A stretch of 64,000 nt of DNA from Streptomyces sp. NBC_01689. GTDB lineage: Bacteria; Actinomycetota; Actinomycetes; Streptomycetales; Streptomycetaceae. This document shows positions 43,429 to 51,685 of this stretch, piece after piece. The notes below the pieces were generated by a model that saw only the letters and a list, made by a program, of their open reading frames with translations, was not told the origin of the DNA and did no database searches. How positions within the stretch are numbered: position 1 is the stretch's first letter; the number at the start of each line of letters is the position of its first letter. Where the stretch lies: contig NZ_CP109592.1 of assembly GCF_036250675.1 (NCBI RefSeq), positions 5,518,001-5,582,000 on the forward strand, written 5' to 3'. A program made the translations under genes and the position numbers.

Positions 43429-44944
43429 CACCGGCGGACCCGGCCGGCCCGGAGAACCGCTCCCGGAGGCGGTACTTCAGCACCTTGCGCAGCGTCTCGT
43501 TGCGCGGAAGGGCCTCCAGCACCTCCAGCTGCTCCGGCAGCTTGTGCACGGAGAGCCCTTCCGCGCGCAGGTACGCGACCGCGGCCGCGAGCGTCAGCGG
43601 CGCCGCCCCGGGCGGCTGTTCGACCACCGCGCAGACCCGTTCCCCGCGTTCGTCGTCCGGCAGCCCGATCACCGCGACGTCGCCCACGTCCGGGTGCCGG
43701 TGCAGCAGATCCTCGATCTCCTTCGCGGAGATGTTCTCGCCCTTGCGGATGATGACGTCCTTCAGGCGCCCGGTCAGGACGAGATGCCCGCTCCCCGTCA
43801 GGTGCCCCACGTCGCCCGTGATCAGGAACCCGTCGTCGTCGAAGGCCTCGGCGGTCTGCGCCGGGTCCAGGTACCCCTGGCAGACGGCCTCCCCGCGCAG
43901 CCGGACCTCGCCGTCCACGATCCGTATCTCCATGCCCTCCGGAGGCCTGCCCTCCGTGGTCGCCAGGTTCTCGGCGGTGTCGTCCGGCGCCCCCATGGTG
44001 ATCATCGGGACCTCGGTCATCCCGTACCCGTGGGTGAGCTGCACGCCCATCTCCCGCACGACACGGTGGTAGACCTCGGGCGGCTTGGGCGCTCCGCCGC
44101 CCGCGAGCAGCCGCAGCGTGGGGATCACCGGCCGTCCGGGCGTTCTGCGCTGCTCGGCGAGGAACATCGAGTAGAAGGCGGTCGAGCCGCCCGCCACGGT
44201 CACCCCGTGCGCGAGGTACTCCTCCAGCGCGGCGGGCAGCGCGAAGTGCTCGAACATCACCGCGGGGAATCCGTACAGCAGCAGCATCACGGTGTAGTCG
44301 GGCCCGGCGATGTGCGCGTAGGGGAAGGCCATCGAGCCCACGTCCGCCGCCGACAGGCGCAGCGCGTGCGCGAGGCAGGAGCCGCCCGCGATCAGTGACC
44401 GGTCCGTGTGCAGGACCCCCTTGGGGTCGGAGGTCGTGCCCGAGGTCCAGTAGATCCAGCGCACGGAGGTGCCCTCGGCCGGCGGTGGCGGGAGGATGCC
44501 GGGATCACCGTCCGGCAGCGCGTCGTACGCCTCGAAGACGCCCTTCGCGCCGAGCCGCCGGGCCATCGCCGTGTGGTCGAAGCCCCGCCACTCGCCCGGC
44601 ACGGCGAAGTACTCGGCCCGGGACTCCCACAGCGCGAAACCGACCTCGCGGTCGCGGTAGAAGGGGATCACGGGGGACTGGACGGCGCCCAGACGCGCCA
44701 GCGCGAAGGACAGCACGGCGGTCTCGATGCGGGTGGGCAGCTGCCAGGCGACCACCGTGCCCGGGCGCACGCCCAGCTCGTACAGGCCCGCCGCCACCCG
44801 CTCGGCCCGCTCCCGGAGGGCGCCGAAGCTCAGGGAGCGGTCGCCCTGGAGGAGGACGGGCCGGTCGGGGGTGAGGGCGGCACGGCGGTCGACCAGTTCC
44901 CAGAGAGTGCGCGAGGCGCCCAGAGCGTGTGCGGTGTCGTTCAC
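43412..44944 (-). CDS. AMP-forming acyl-CoA ligase of the catabolic island
   Basis: A 510-residue adenylate-forming acid-CoA ligase (cyclohexanecarboxylate/fatty-acid ligase-like). It has the ATP loop YWTSGTTSDPKGVLHTD near residue 165, HGYGMTE near 315, FLITGDVGHLT near 385 and DVIIRKGENISAKEIE near 407. The C-terminal catalytic Lys is in LRKVLKYRLR. It would activate the entry substrate of the island. GTG at 44944 is preceded by AGGGGG six bases upstream, and a 15-bp island operator lies at 44960-44974. Divergent from the amidohydrolase gene, which has its own operator. Confidence 0.87.
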   Translation of the reverse strand: MNDTAHALGASRTLWELVDRRAALTPDRPVLLQGDRSLSFGALRERAERVAAGLYELGVRPGTVVAWQLPTRIETAVLSFALARLGAVQSPVIPFYRDREVGFALWESRAEYFAVPGEWRGFDHTAMARRLGAKGVFEAYDALPDGDPGILPPPPAEGTSVRWIYWTSGTTSDPKGVLHTDRSLIAGGSCLAHALRLSAADVGSMAFPYAHIAGPDYTVMLLLYGFPAVMFEHFALPAALEEYLAHGVTVAGGSTAFYSMFLAEQRRTPGRPVIPTLRLLAGGGAPKPPEVYHRVVREMGVQLTHGYGMTEVPMITMGAPDDTAENLATTEGRPPEGMEIRIVDGEVRLRGEAVCQGYLDPAQTAEAFDDDGFLITGDVGHLTGSGHLVLTGRLKDVIIRKGENISAKEIEDLLHRHPDVGDVAVIGLPDDERGERVCAVVEQPPGAAPLTLAAAVAYLRAEGLSVHKLPEQLEVLEALPRNETLRKVLKYRLRERFSGPAGSAGATPAP

Positions 44945-44959
44945 GACGGCCCCCTGTAG

Positions 44960-44974
44960 CTGACGGGTTGTCAG
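44960..44974. promoter_or_regulatory. island operator 1 (ligase side)
   Basis: CTGACGGGTTGTCAG, an instance of the consensus CTGACGnnCnGTCAG, lies 15 bases upstream of the ligase start codon. A TACGCT box on the minus strand (44985-44990) precedes it, so a bound repressor would block transcription start. Confidence 0.7.
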
Positions 44975-45002
44975 ATCCAAGCGGAGCGTAGGACGCACCG
45001 CC

Positions 45003-45051
45003 TTGTCGGTCCATAGGTGTGGGGCTAGCCTGCTATCTGACGGGTCATCAG
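45003..45051 (+). promoter_or_regulatory. promoter and island operator 2 (amidohydrolase side)
   Basis: TTGTCG (45003-45008), a 17-base spacer and TAGCCT (45026-45031) form a good promoter. It is followed after five bases by the operator CTGACGGGTCATCAG (45037-45051), which would cover the transcription start. The amidohydrolase ATG is 27 bases further on. Confidence 0.7.
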
Positions 45052-45077
45052 ATACGGATGCCAGGCGGAGGCCACCC

Positions 45078-46271
45078 ATGACGGAACTGCCGCGGATCGT
45101 CAGCGTCGACGACCACGTGATCGAACCCGCGCACCTCTTCGAGACCTGGCTGCCCGCCAAGTACCGCGACCGCGGACCCCGGCCCCTCACGGCCGGCATC
45201 GGTGAACTCGCCTACGTCGGCGGGAGGTACCGGATCACCATGGACCCGGACGGCCCGCCCACCGACTGGTGGATCTACGAGGACCTCAAGTTCCCGTACA
45301 AACGCAACATCGCCGCCGTCGGCTTCGACCGCGACGAGATGACCCTGGAGGGCATCACCCGCGCGGAGATGCGGCGCGGCTGCTGGGACCCCGCCGAGCG
45401 CCTGAAGGACATGGACCTCAACCACGTCGAGGCCAGCCTCTGCTTCCCGACCTTCCCGCGTTTCTGCGGCCAGACCTTCGCCGAGGCGCACGACAAGGAG
45501 GTGGCCCTCGCCTGTGTGCGCGCCTACAACGACTGGATGGTCGAGGAGTGGTGCGGCGACAGCGGCGGCCGGCTGATCCCGCTCTGCCTCATCCCGCTGT
45601 GGGACATCGACCTGGCCGTCGCGGAGATCCGGCGCAACGCGGCACGCGGCGTGCGGGCGGTGACCTTCTCCGAGATCCCCACCCACCTGGGCCTGCCCTC
45701 CATCCACTCCGGCCACTGGGACCCGTTCTTCGCGGTCTGCCAGGAGACCGGCACCGTCGTGAACATGCACATCGGCAGCAGCAGCCAGATGCCGGCCGCC
45801 TCCCCGGACGCGCCCCCCGCCGTCCAGGCGTCGCTCTCCTTCAACAACGCGATGGCCTCGATGATGGACTTCCTCTTCAGCGGTGTCCTCGTGCGGTTCC
45901 CCCGCCTCAAGCTCGCCTACTCCGAGGGCCAGATGGGCTGGATCCCGTACGCACTGGAACGCGCCGACGACGTCTGGGAGGAGCACCGCGCCTGGGGCGG
46001 TGTCAAGGACCTCGTCCCGGAGCCCCCGTCCACGTACTACTACCGGCAGATCTTCTGCTGCTTCTTCCGCGACAAGCACGGCGTCGCGTCCCTGGACGTC
46101 GTCGGCCGCGACAACGCCACCTTCGAGACCGACTACCCGCACGTCGACTCGACCTTCCCGCACACCAAGGAGGTCGCCCTCGACCATGTGAAGGGCCTCG
46201 ACGACGAGACGGTCCACAAGCTGATGCGCGGCAACGCGATCCGCATGCTGGACCTGGACCTCGACCGGTAG
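45078..46271 (+). CDS. amidohydrolase-2 (TIM-barrel) family protein
   Basis: A 397-residue protein of the ACMSD-like amidohydrolase 2 family, which includes decarboxylases and hydratases acting on aromatic or CoA-linked acids. The N-terminal metal motif is modified to DDHVIEPAHLFETW near residue 11. Further likely ligands are His in TVVNMHIGSSSQ near 231 and Asp in FETDYPHVDSTFPHT near 354. Such proteins are frequent next to steroid, hopanoid and cyclic-acid degradation genes in actinobacteria. ATG at 45078 has GGAGG six bases upstream. First gene of a three-gene operon with two acyl-CoA dehydrogenases. Confidence 0.85.
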   Translation: MTELPRIVSVDDHVIEPAHLFETWLPAKYRDRGPRPLTAGIGELAYVGGRYRITMDPDGPPTDWWIYEDLKFPYKRNIAAVGFDRDEMTLEGITRAEMRRGCWDPAERLKDMDLNHVEASLCFPTFPRFCGQTFAEAHDKEVALACVRAYNDWMVEEWCGDSGGRLIPLCLIPLWDIDLAVAEIRRNAARGVRAVTFSEIPTHLGLPSIHSGHWDPFFAVCQETGTVVNMHIGSSSQMPAASPDAPPAVQASLSFNNAMASMMDFLFSGVLVRFPRLKLAYSEGQMGWIPYALERADDVWEEHRAWGGVKDLVPEPPSTYYYRQIFCCFFRDKHGVASLDVVGRDNATFETDYPHVDSTFPHTKEVALDHVKGLDDETVHKLMRGNAIRMLDLDLDR

Positions 46272-46278
46272 CCGGCCC

Positions 46279-47433
46279 GTGGACCTCACGTACACCGCCG
46301 AGGAGGAGGAGTTCCGGGCCCGGCTGCGCGAGTGGCTGGCCGGGGCGCTCCCCGCGCTGCCCCCGAAACCCTCCCCGGACGACTGGCCCGCCCGGCGCGC
46401 GTACGACCTCGGGTGGCAGCGGAGGCTGTACGACGCCGGGTACGCCGGCCTGCACTGGCCCCTCGACGCCGGGGGCCGCGGGGCCACGCCGGTCCAGCAC
46501 CTCATCTACCTGGAGGAGACCGAGCGGGCGGGCGCCCCCTACGTGGGGGCCAACTTCGTCGGGCTGCTGCACGCCGGCCCGACCATCGCCGCCGAGGGCA
46601 CCGCCGGGCAGCGGGCGCGCTGGCTGCCGCCGGTGCTGCGCGGCGAGGAGGTCTGGTGCCAGGGGTTCAGCGAGCCGGACGCGGGCTCGGACCTCGCGGC
46701 GCTGCGCACGCGCGCGTGGCGGGACGGCGACGACTACGTGGTGAGCGGGTCCAAGATCTGGACCTCCCACGCGGAGGTGGCCGACTGGTGCGAGCTGCTG
46801 GTGCGCACCGACCCGGCGGCGCCGAGACACCGGGGCATCTCCTGGCTGGCGATGCCCATGGACGCCCCGGGGATCACCGTCCGCCCGCTGCCCACGCTCG
46901 CGGGGTCGGCCGAGTTCGCGGAGGTCTTCCTCGACGAGGTGCGGATACCGGTCACCCACCGCGTCGGCGCCGAGAACGACGGCTGGCGCGTGACGATGGT
47001 GACGCTGTCGTACGAACGCGGCACCGCCTTCGTCGGCGAGGTCGTCGCGTGCCGCCGGGTCCTGGGCGAACTGGCCCGCGCGGCGCGCGACAACGGCCGC
47101 TGGGACGATCCGGCGCTGCGACGCCGGCTGGGCGGGCTCAACGCCGAGTTCCGCGCGCTGTGGCGGCTCACCCAGTGGAACGTGAGCGAGGCGCAGCGGA
47201 CGGGCGGGGTGCCGGGTGTCGGCGGCTCGGTCTTCAAACTGCGCTACTCGCACGCGCGTCAGGAGCTGTACGACGCGGCCGCCGAGGTCCTCGGCCCCGA
47301 GGCGCTGGACCTGGAGCGGGAGTGGACCCGCGACCGCCTGACGTCCCTGGCGTACACGATCGCGGCCGGCACCTCCCAGATCCAGCGCAACATCGTGGCC
47401 GAACGCATCCTGGGTCTGCCGAAAGGGCGGTGA
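46279..47433 (+). CDS. acyl-CoA dehydrogenase (large subunit of a probable heteromer)
   Basis: A 384-residue acyl-CoA dehydrogenase with the middle-domain FSEPDAGSDLAALRT near residue 130 and the C-terminal AGTSQIQRNIVAERILGLPK. The position of the usual catalytic Glu (YEGT) has Ala (AAGT), so the base may come from another helix or from its partner. GTG at 46279 starts seven bases after the amidohydrolase stop. The next gene encodes a shorter dehydrogenase and overlaps by four bases. Together they look like the alpha/beta FadE pairs of mycobacterial cholesterol side-chain degradation. Confidence 0.87.
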   Translation: MDLTYTAEEEEFRARLREWLAGALPALPPKPSPDDWPARRAYDLGWQRRLYDAGYAGLHWPLDAGGRGATPVQHLIYLEETERAGAPYVGANFVGLLHAGPTIAAEGTAGQRARWLPPVLRGEEVWCQGFSEPDAGSDLAALRTRAWRDGDDYVVSGSKIWTSHAEVADWCELLVRTDPAAPRHRGISWLAMPMDAPGITVRPLPTLAGSAEFAEVFLDEVRIPVTHRVGAENDGWRVTMVTLSYERGTAFVGEVVACRRVLGELARAARDNGRWDDPALRRRLGGLNAEFRALWRLTQWNVSEAQRTGGVPGVGGSVFKLRYSHARQELYDAAAEVLGPEALDLEREWTRDRLTSLAYTIAAGTSQIQRNIVAERILGLPKGR

Positions 47434-48356
47434 GCTCATCCGTGGACTTCCGACTCACCGAGGACCAGCGCGCCCTGCGGGACGGTGTACGCGCGCTGCT
47501 GACCGGCCGTTTCGGGCCGGAGGCGCTGCGCGCGGCCGTGGCCCGCGGCGGCCGGGGCCTCGACCGGGCGCTGTGGCGGGAGCTGGGCGCGGCGGGCTTC
47601 TTCTCGCTGCGGCTGCCGGAGGCGGACGGCGGCGCCGGACTCGGGCTGCCCGAGGCGGTGCTGGCGTTCGAGGAGGCGGGCCGGGTGCTGCTCCCGGGCC
47701 CCCTGGTCGCGACGCACCTCGCGGCCGGCCAGGTGGCCGGGGCGGCGGCCGGCGAGACCGTGGTCACCGCCGTCCACGGCGGTCTTGTGGAGTGGCTGGA
47801 CGAGTCCGACACCGTGTGGGACGACGCCGGGGGCCCTTCCGGGGCCGTTGCCGCCGGCGCGGTACCGCTGACGTCGGTGGACCCGCTGACGCCTCTGCAC
47901 CGGATCCCCGAGGACCTCCTCACCGGCCCCACCGATCCCCTCGCCGTACTCCTCACCGCCGCCGAGCAGCTCGGCAACGCCGCCCGGACCTGTGAGGCCG
48001 CGGTGCAACACGCCCGGACCCGTGAGCAGTTCGGGCAGCCGATCGGTGCCTTCCAGGCGGTCAAGCACCTGTGCGCGGGGATGCTGGTGCGGGTGGAGCT
48101 GGCGCGGGCCGCGGTCTACGCGGCCGCCGTGACCGCCGACCCCGTGGACATCGCGGCGGCCCGGCTGCTCGCCGACGACGCCGCCGTGCGCGGCGCCCGC
48201 GACTGCCTCCAGGTGCACGGCGGTATGGGCTTCACCTGGGAGTCCGACGTCCATCTGTATCTCAAGAGGGCGTGGGTGCGGGCCCGGCGGGGAGGCTCGA
48301 TCACGGAGAGTGAGGATGTGCTCGCCGACGATCTGATCGCCGGAACCGGCCGATGA
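47430..48356 (+). CDS. short acyl-CoA dehydrogenase (small subunit of a probable heteromer)
   Basis: A 308-residue acyl-CoA-dehydrogenase-like protein, about 75 residues short of the normal length. The N-terminal helical domain (DFRLTEDQRALRDGVRALL) and the C-terminal domain (ARTREQFGQPIGAFQAVKH, and CLQVHGGMGFTWESDVHLYL) are kept. The middle beta domain is reduced and lacks the FAD-binding TEP..GSD stretch. This is the pattern of the small subunits in mycobacterial heteromeric FadE enzymes. GTG at 47430 overlaps the previous stop; GTG at 47442 is an alternative. Last gene of the operon. Confidence 0.85.
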   Translation: MSSSVDFRLTEDQRALRDGVRALLTGRFGPEALRAAVARGGRGLDRALWRELGAAGFFSLRLPEADGGAGLGLPEAVLAFEEAGRVLLPGPLVATHLAAGQVAGAAAGETVVTAVHGGLVEWLDESDTVWDDAGGPSGAVAAGAVPLTSVDPLTPLHRIPEDLLTGPTDPLAVLLTAAEQLGNAARTCEAAVQHARTREQFGQPIGAFQAVKHLCAGMLVRVELARAAVYAAAVTADPVDIAAARLLADDAAVRGARDCLQVHGGMGFTWESDVHLYLKRAWVRARRGGSITESEDVLADDLIAGTGR

Positions 48357-48832
48357 CGCTCTGTCCAGGGGTGCTCCGGGGCGCGTCGCGCCGAATGTCA
48401 CGGATCGTGGCATATGGGGATCACAGAGCGTTGATACCGGGTTGTGTCCTACGCGTGACTCGTCACGTCCTGGAGTCGGCGCCGGGCTCGGGTACCTTGT
48501 GTGGGATGCGAGCGGTTCCGAGACTGAGCCATCCCGGTGTTGCCCCTGCGGCCGCGCCGGATCCGGTGATGCTCGCCGTTCGCCAGGTGGCCCGGGACCC
48601 CGTGGCCGCCTGTTCGACTCCCCGTGGCGAGCGTCGCACAGTATCCCGCACGCGTACTCCTTCGCGCTGGAATATGCCCGAAGCGCTTGTTGGGGTGACT
48701 GTACGTCAACCATGCTGTCTCTCAAGGGAATCACGTTCCGTGATTCTGGTTCTGGTCACGCAGGCCATGGCCACGTTCGTGGCCCTCGTGAGGCGCGAGG
48801 CGATGTGTCCGCCGGTTCGGATGGTGTGAGCG
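48357..48832. other. 476-base intergenic region with a 19-base dyad
   Basis: No convincing gene. GAATCACG (48728-48735) and CGTGATTC (48739-48746) form a perfect eight-base dyad with a three-base centre, about 85 bases before the ATPase gene. A TACCTT sequence near 48492 could be a -10 element, but no good -35 was found. Confidence 0.5.
48728..48746. promoter_or_regulatory. candidate operator dyad upstream of the HATPase gene
   Basis: A perfect eight-base inverted repeat (GAATCACG and CGTGATTC) with three central bases lies 87 bases upstream of the GTG start of the ATP-binding protein. The regulator is unknown. Confidence 0.4.
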
Positions 48833-49309
48833 GTGCAGGTGCTTCAAGTGCAGCTGGAGATCCGGCCCGACCCCGCGGAGGTGGGGCGAGCCCGGAGATG
48901 GGCCCGGTCGAGGCTCGCCGGGTCGGGCATAGAGGCCGACGAGCCGCTCGCCGAGACGCTGATCCTGCTCGTCTCCGAACTCGCGACCAACGCCGTGGTG
49001 CACACCGGCTGTCCGGCCGTGCTGCGGCTGTCCCTGCCGGACGTGCCCGGTGAGTCGCTGGGTACGGTCCGCCTGGAGGTGGCCGACTCCAGCGACTGCC
49101 CCCCGCGGCCCCGGCACGCCGAGGGCGACGAGACCAACGGGCGCGGCCTGGAGCTGGTCGACGGACTCGCGGACCGCTGGGGCTGGAACCCCGAGGGCGT
49201 CGGCAAGAGCATCTGGTGCGAGCTGGACCGGTGCACGGCCGCGGCGAAGGCCTCGGCCGCGTACGTGACCTGCCAGGGCTTCGCCTACGAGGCGTACGAA
49301 GCCGTCTGA
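48833..49309 (+). CDS. ATP-binding regulatory protein (HATPase_c, RsbW/SpoIIAB-like)
   Basis: A 158-residue GHKL ATPase of the anti-sigma/serine-kinase type abundant in Streptomyces. The N-box is ILLVSELATNAVVHTG near residue 45, the G1 region is RLEVADSSDCPP near 80, and the G2 region is TNGRGLELVDGLADRWGW near 102. The C-terminal 25 residues are an Ala/Tyr-rich extension. It may phosphorylate a STAS antagonist; the one at 42351-42725 is the nearest candidate but they are not adjacent. GTG at 48833. It interrupts the catabolic island and has no island operator. Confidence 0.85.
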   Translation: MQVLQVQLEIRPDPAEVGRARRWARSRLAGSGIEADEPLAETLILLVSELATNAVVHTGCPAVLRLSLPDVPGESLGTVRLEVADSSDCPPRPRHAEGDETNGRGLELVDGLADRWGWNPEGVGKSIWCELDRCTAAAKASAAYVTCQGFAYEAYEAV

Positions 49310-49706
49310 CACGAACCCGGTCGGTGCGTGAGTGGGGTTCGCGCTTCCCCGGCGGCCGTCCGAGCCGAATGCGCCGGGTCGTGCTTCTCCGCGCGCCGTC
49401 ACAAAGCGTGCATAAGTGATAATCCCCCGAACGGGTGTTGACGTGACGTGTCCGTTTGATCACGCTTATGGGTAGCGATGCGCCGCGAGGGGACGGCGAG
49501 GGTTCCGGTGACGGGAGCCCTCGGCGAGTGCGGATCGTGATTCGGCGTCGGCTCCTTCGGGGTCCTGAGGGGCAGGGCGGGTGCGCCGGAGCCGGATGGC
49601 GGCGCGCGTTGCCGTGCTCGGGGCGAGCAGTGACGCGCCGCCAGTCGACTCCTTCCCTCGCTCTCCGTCGCCTCCCCTGACCCTTCCCGCGTGCCGCTGC
49701 CCCCTC
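49310..49706. other. 397-base intergenic region between convergent genes
   Basis: No gene is seen. An AT-richer patch at about 49405-49480 contains CATAAG and CTTATG arms about 50 bases apart and a TTGACG hexamer, possibly a promoter or a small transcript. The rest is GC-rich and featureless. Confidence 0.45.
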
Positions 49707-50642
49707 CTAGAGCAGGGCGACGGGGGCGACCGGTGTGCCCGTGCCGCCCACGAAGGGTTCGGGCATCGCCGACAGCAGGAACGAGTGGCGTCCTTCTTGT
49801 CCACAGGCTGTGGACAACTCTTCGAGATTCCAGTTCTGACCCTGCAGCATCCCCATCTCCACCAGGTCGAGCGCGTGGACGGGCAGCCAGAGGTCCTCGA
49901 TCTCGGGCGGGAAGATCTCGAACGTGAGGGTGTCGTTCGCGACGGCCGCGACATCCCGCGCGTGGAACCACTCCGGCGTGCGGACGGACAGGCCGGGCGA
50001 CGGATACGCGTAGCCGTGTCTGTCGCCCGCCAGATAGACCTGGATCTGACCGGTCCGTACGAGCACGATGTCCCCGGCCCGCACCCGGGTGCCGGCCAGT
50101 TCCTCGGCGGCGTCCAGGTCCTCGGGGGTCACGGCGTGCCCGCCGTCGAGACGGTCCACGCCCCTGGCGCGCGCGACGTCCAGCAGCACGCCCCGGGAGA
50201 CGATGTGCCGGGGTCTGTCGATGCCGCCGAACGCGGCGCCGCCGTGCGGGGTGACCGTGTCGGCGGGGCGGCCGTTGTAGAGCGTCCCCGAGTGCGAGAC
50301 ATGGCTGAGCGCGTCCCAGTGGGTCGCGGCCTGCAGGCCCAGGGTGACGGCGTCGTCGCTGCACGCCACGGTGCCGGGGCCGAACACCTCCTGGTTGATC
50401 TGCACCATGACGTGCAGCGGATTGATCCGCCCGGGGATCATCCCGGTCTGCACCCCGTCCTGCCGGAGGGGGAGCGCGAGGGGGACGCGGCGCCCCGAGC
50501 GGACCTCCCGCGCGGCCCGGCGCACCACCTCGTCGGTGATGAGGTTCAGGGTCCCGATCTCGTCGTCGGCGCCCCAGCGCCCCCAGTTGTTCACCCGCTT
50601 CGCGATCTCGTGGAAGGCCGGGTGGAGCGTCGGCGCTGACAT
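49707..50642 (-). CDS. cyclase-family (PF04199) metal-dependent hydrolase
   Basis: A 311-residue protein of the kynurenine-formamidase/cyclase family. The metal-binding signature TGTH-x-D-x-P-x-H appears as ATHWDALSHVSHSG near residue 106. The YNGRPADTVTPHGG region near 121 and WGADDEIGTLNLIT near 22 are typical of the actinobacterial subgroup. It likely hydrolyses an amide, lactone or ring, giving ring cleavage in the island pathway. ATG at 50642 has GGGGAGGA four bases upstream. It is divergent from the SDR gene, with island operators between them. A DnaA-box palindrome lies inside the gene. Confidence 0.85.
   Translation of the reverse strand: MSAPTLHPAFHEIAKRVNNWGRWGADDEIGTLNLITDEVVRRAAREVRSGRRVPLALPLRQDGVQTGMIPGRINPLHVMVQINQEVFGPGTVACSDDAVTLGLQAATHWDALSHVSHSGTLYNGRPADTVTPHGGAAFGGIDRPRHIVSRGVLLDVARARGVDRLDGGHAVTPEDLDAAEELAGTRVRAGDIVLVRTGQIQVYLAGDRHGYAYPSPGLSVRTPEWFHARDVAAVANDTLTFEIFPPEIEDLWLPVHALDLVEMGMLQGQNWNLEELSTACGQEGRHSFLLSAMPEPFVGGTGTPVAPVALL
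49797..49817. promoter_or_regulatory. palindromic pair of DnaA boxes inside the cyclase gene
   Basis: Two head-to-head DnaA boxes, TTGTCCACA (49797-49805) and TGTGGACAA (49809-49817), form a perfect palindrome with ten-base arms around a single G. Both boxes match the preferred Streptomyces DnaA box. The sequence is coding (residues around ELSTACGQ of the cyclase). Function is unproven; a DnaA-binding or titration site is possible. Confidence 0.5.
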
Positions 50643-50672
50643 GAGTCCTCCCCGGGGCTTGTCTTCGGGTAT

Positions 50673-50715
50673 CTGACGGGCCGTAGAATCCGAATTGAAT
50701 CTAACGGACCGTCAG
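50673..50715. promoter_or_regulatory. island operators 3a/3b between cyclase and SDR genes
   Basis: CTAACGGACCGTCAG at 50701-50715 is a good match to the island consensus. CTGACGGGCCGTAGA at 50673-50687 keeps the left half only. They lie between the divergent starts at 50642 and 50738. TAGAAT at 50684-50689 may be a -10 for the SDR operon. Confidence 0.65.
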
Positions 50716-50737
50716 AAACTGCGGGAAGGGGCCGGAC

Positions 50738-51649
50738 ATGGGGAACTTCTTGGCAGGCAAGGTCGTCGCCGTGACGGGTGCGGGGCGGGGCATCGGACGC
50801 GCCGTCGCGCTCGCCGCGGCCGGTGAGGGCGCGCGCGTCGTCGTCAACGACTACGGGGTCTCCGTCGAGGGCGCGGAGCCGACGAGTTCGGTCGCGGAGG
50901 CCGTGGTCAAGGAGATCGAGGCGGCCGGCGGGGAGGCCGTCGCGGTGGCCGACGACATCTCCACGATGGAGGGCGGCCGGCGCGTCGTGGACACGGCGCT
51001 GACCTCGTGGGGGCGGATCGACGGAGTCGTGTGCGTGGCCGGCATCCTGCGTGAGCGGATGCTGTTCAACATGTCCGAGCAGGAGTGGGACCCGGTCGTG
51101 GCCACCCATCTGAAGGGCACCTTCACGGTCTTCCGGGCGGCCTCGGCCGTCATGCGCGAACAGCGCTCGGGCACGCTGATCGGCTTCACCAGCGGCAACC
51201 ACCAGGGCTCCGTGGCGCAGGCCAACTACAGCGCGGCCAAGGGCGGGATCATCTCGCTGGTCCGCAGCGCGGCGCTCGGCCTGCACCGCTACGGCGTGAC
51301 GGCGAACGCGGTCGCACCGGTCGCCCGCACCCGGATGTCCGCGAACGTCCCCATGGAACTGGCCGAGATCGGCGAACCGGAGGACGTCGCCGCGCTGGTG
51401 GTCTACCTGCTGTCGGAGCGCGCCCGGCGGGAACGGATCACCGGGCAGGTCTACACGATCGCCGGACCGAAGATCGCGGTGTGGGCGCAGCCGCGGGAGC
51501 TGCGCGCCGGGTACGCGGAGGGCGGGTGGACGCCGGAGCGGATCGCCGACTTCCTGCCGGGCACGGTGGGAGTGGACCCGATGCCGCTGCTGGAACGGGT
51601 GGAGGCGATGGCGCGGGCCGCGGCGGAGAAGTCGCGGCCGAACGCGTGA
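50738..51649 (+). CDS. short-chain dehydrogenase/reductase
   Basis: A 303-residue classical SDR. The cofactor motif TGAGRGIG is at residues 13-20, and the catalytic ANYSAAKGG is near 165. The sequence resembles the 17-beta-hydroxysteroid/3-hydroxyacyl-CoA dehydrogenase part of multifunctional enzymes (VVVNDYGVSVEG near 36). It probably oxidises a 3-hydroxyacyl-CoA or a ring hydroxyl with NAD+. ATG at 50738 follows GGGAAGGG. First of a three-gene operon (SDR, acyl-CoA dehydrogenase, zinc alcohol dehydrogenase) under island operators at 50673-50715. Confidence 0.9.
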   Translation: MGNFLAGKVVAVTGAGRGIGRAVALAAAGEGARVVVNDYGVSVEGAEPTSSVAEAVVKEIEAAGGEAVAVADDISTMEGGRRVVDTALTSWGRIDGVVCVAGILRERMLFNMSEQEWDPVVATHLKGTFTVFRAASAVMREQRSGTLIGFTSGNHQGSVAQANYSAAKGGIISLVRSAALGLHRYGVTANAVAPVARTRMSANVPMELAEIGEPEDVAALVVYLLSERARRERITGQVYTIAGPKIAVWAQPRELRAGYAEGGWTPERIADFLPGTVGVDPMPLLERVEAMARAAAEKSRPNA

Positions 51650-51685
51650 GAGTGCCGGGGTGCCGGCCGACCGGGAGGACGACGC

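Noticed and set aside
48353..48829. 158-codon plus-strand frame filling the gap before the HATPase gene.
   Set aside because: Its composition is not coding-like, there is no Shine-Dalgarno sequence, and it contains the 19-base regulatory dyad.
49405..49480. CATAAG and CTTATG arms as a riboswitch or small RNA.
   Set aside because: Only six paired bases over a 50-base gap; too weak without transcript evidence.
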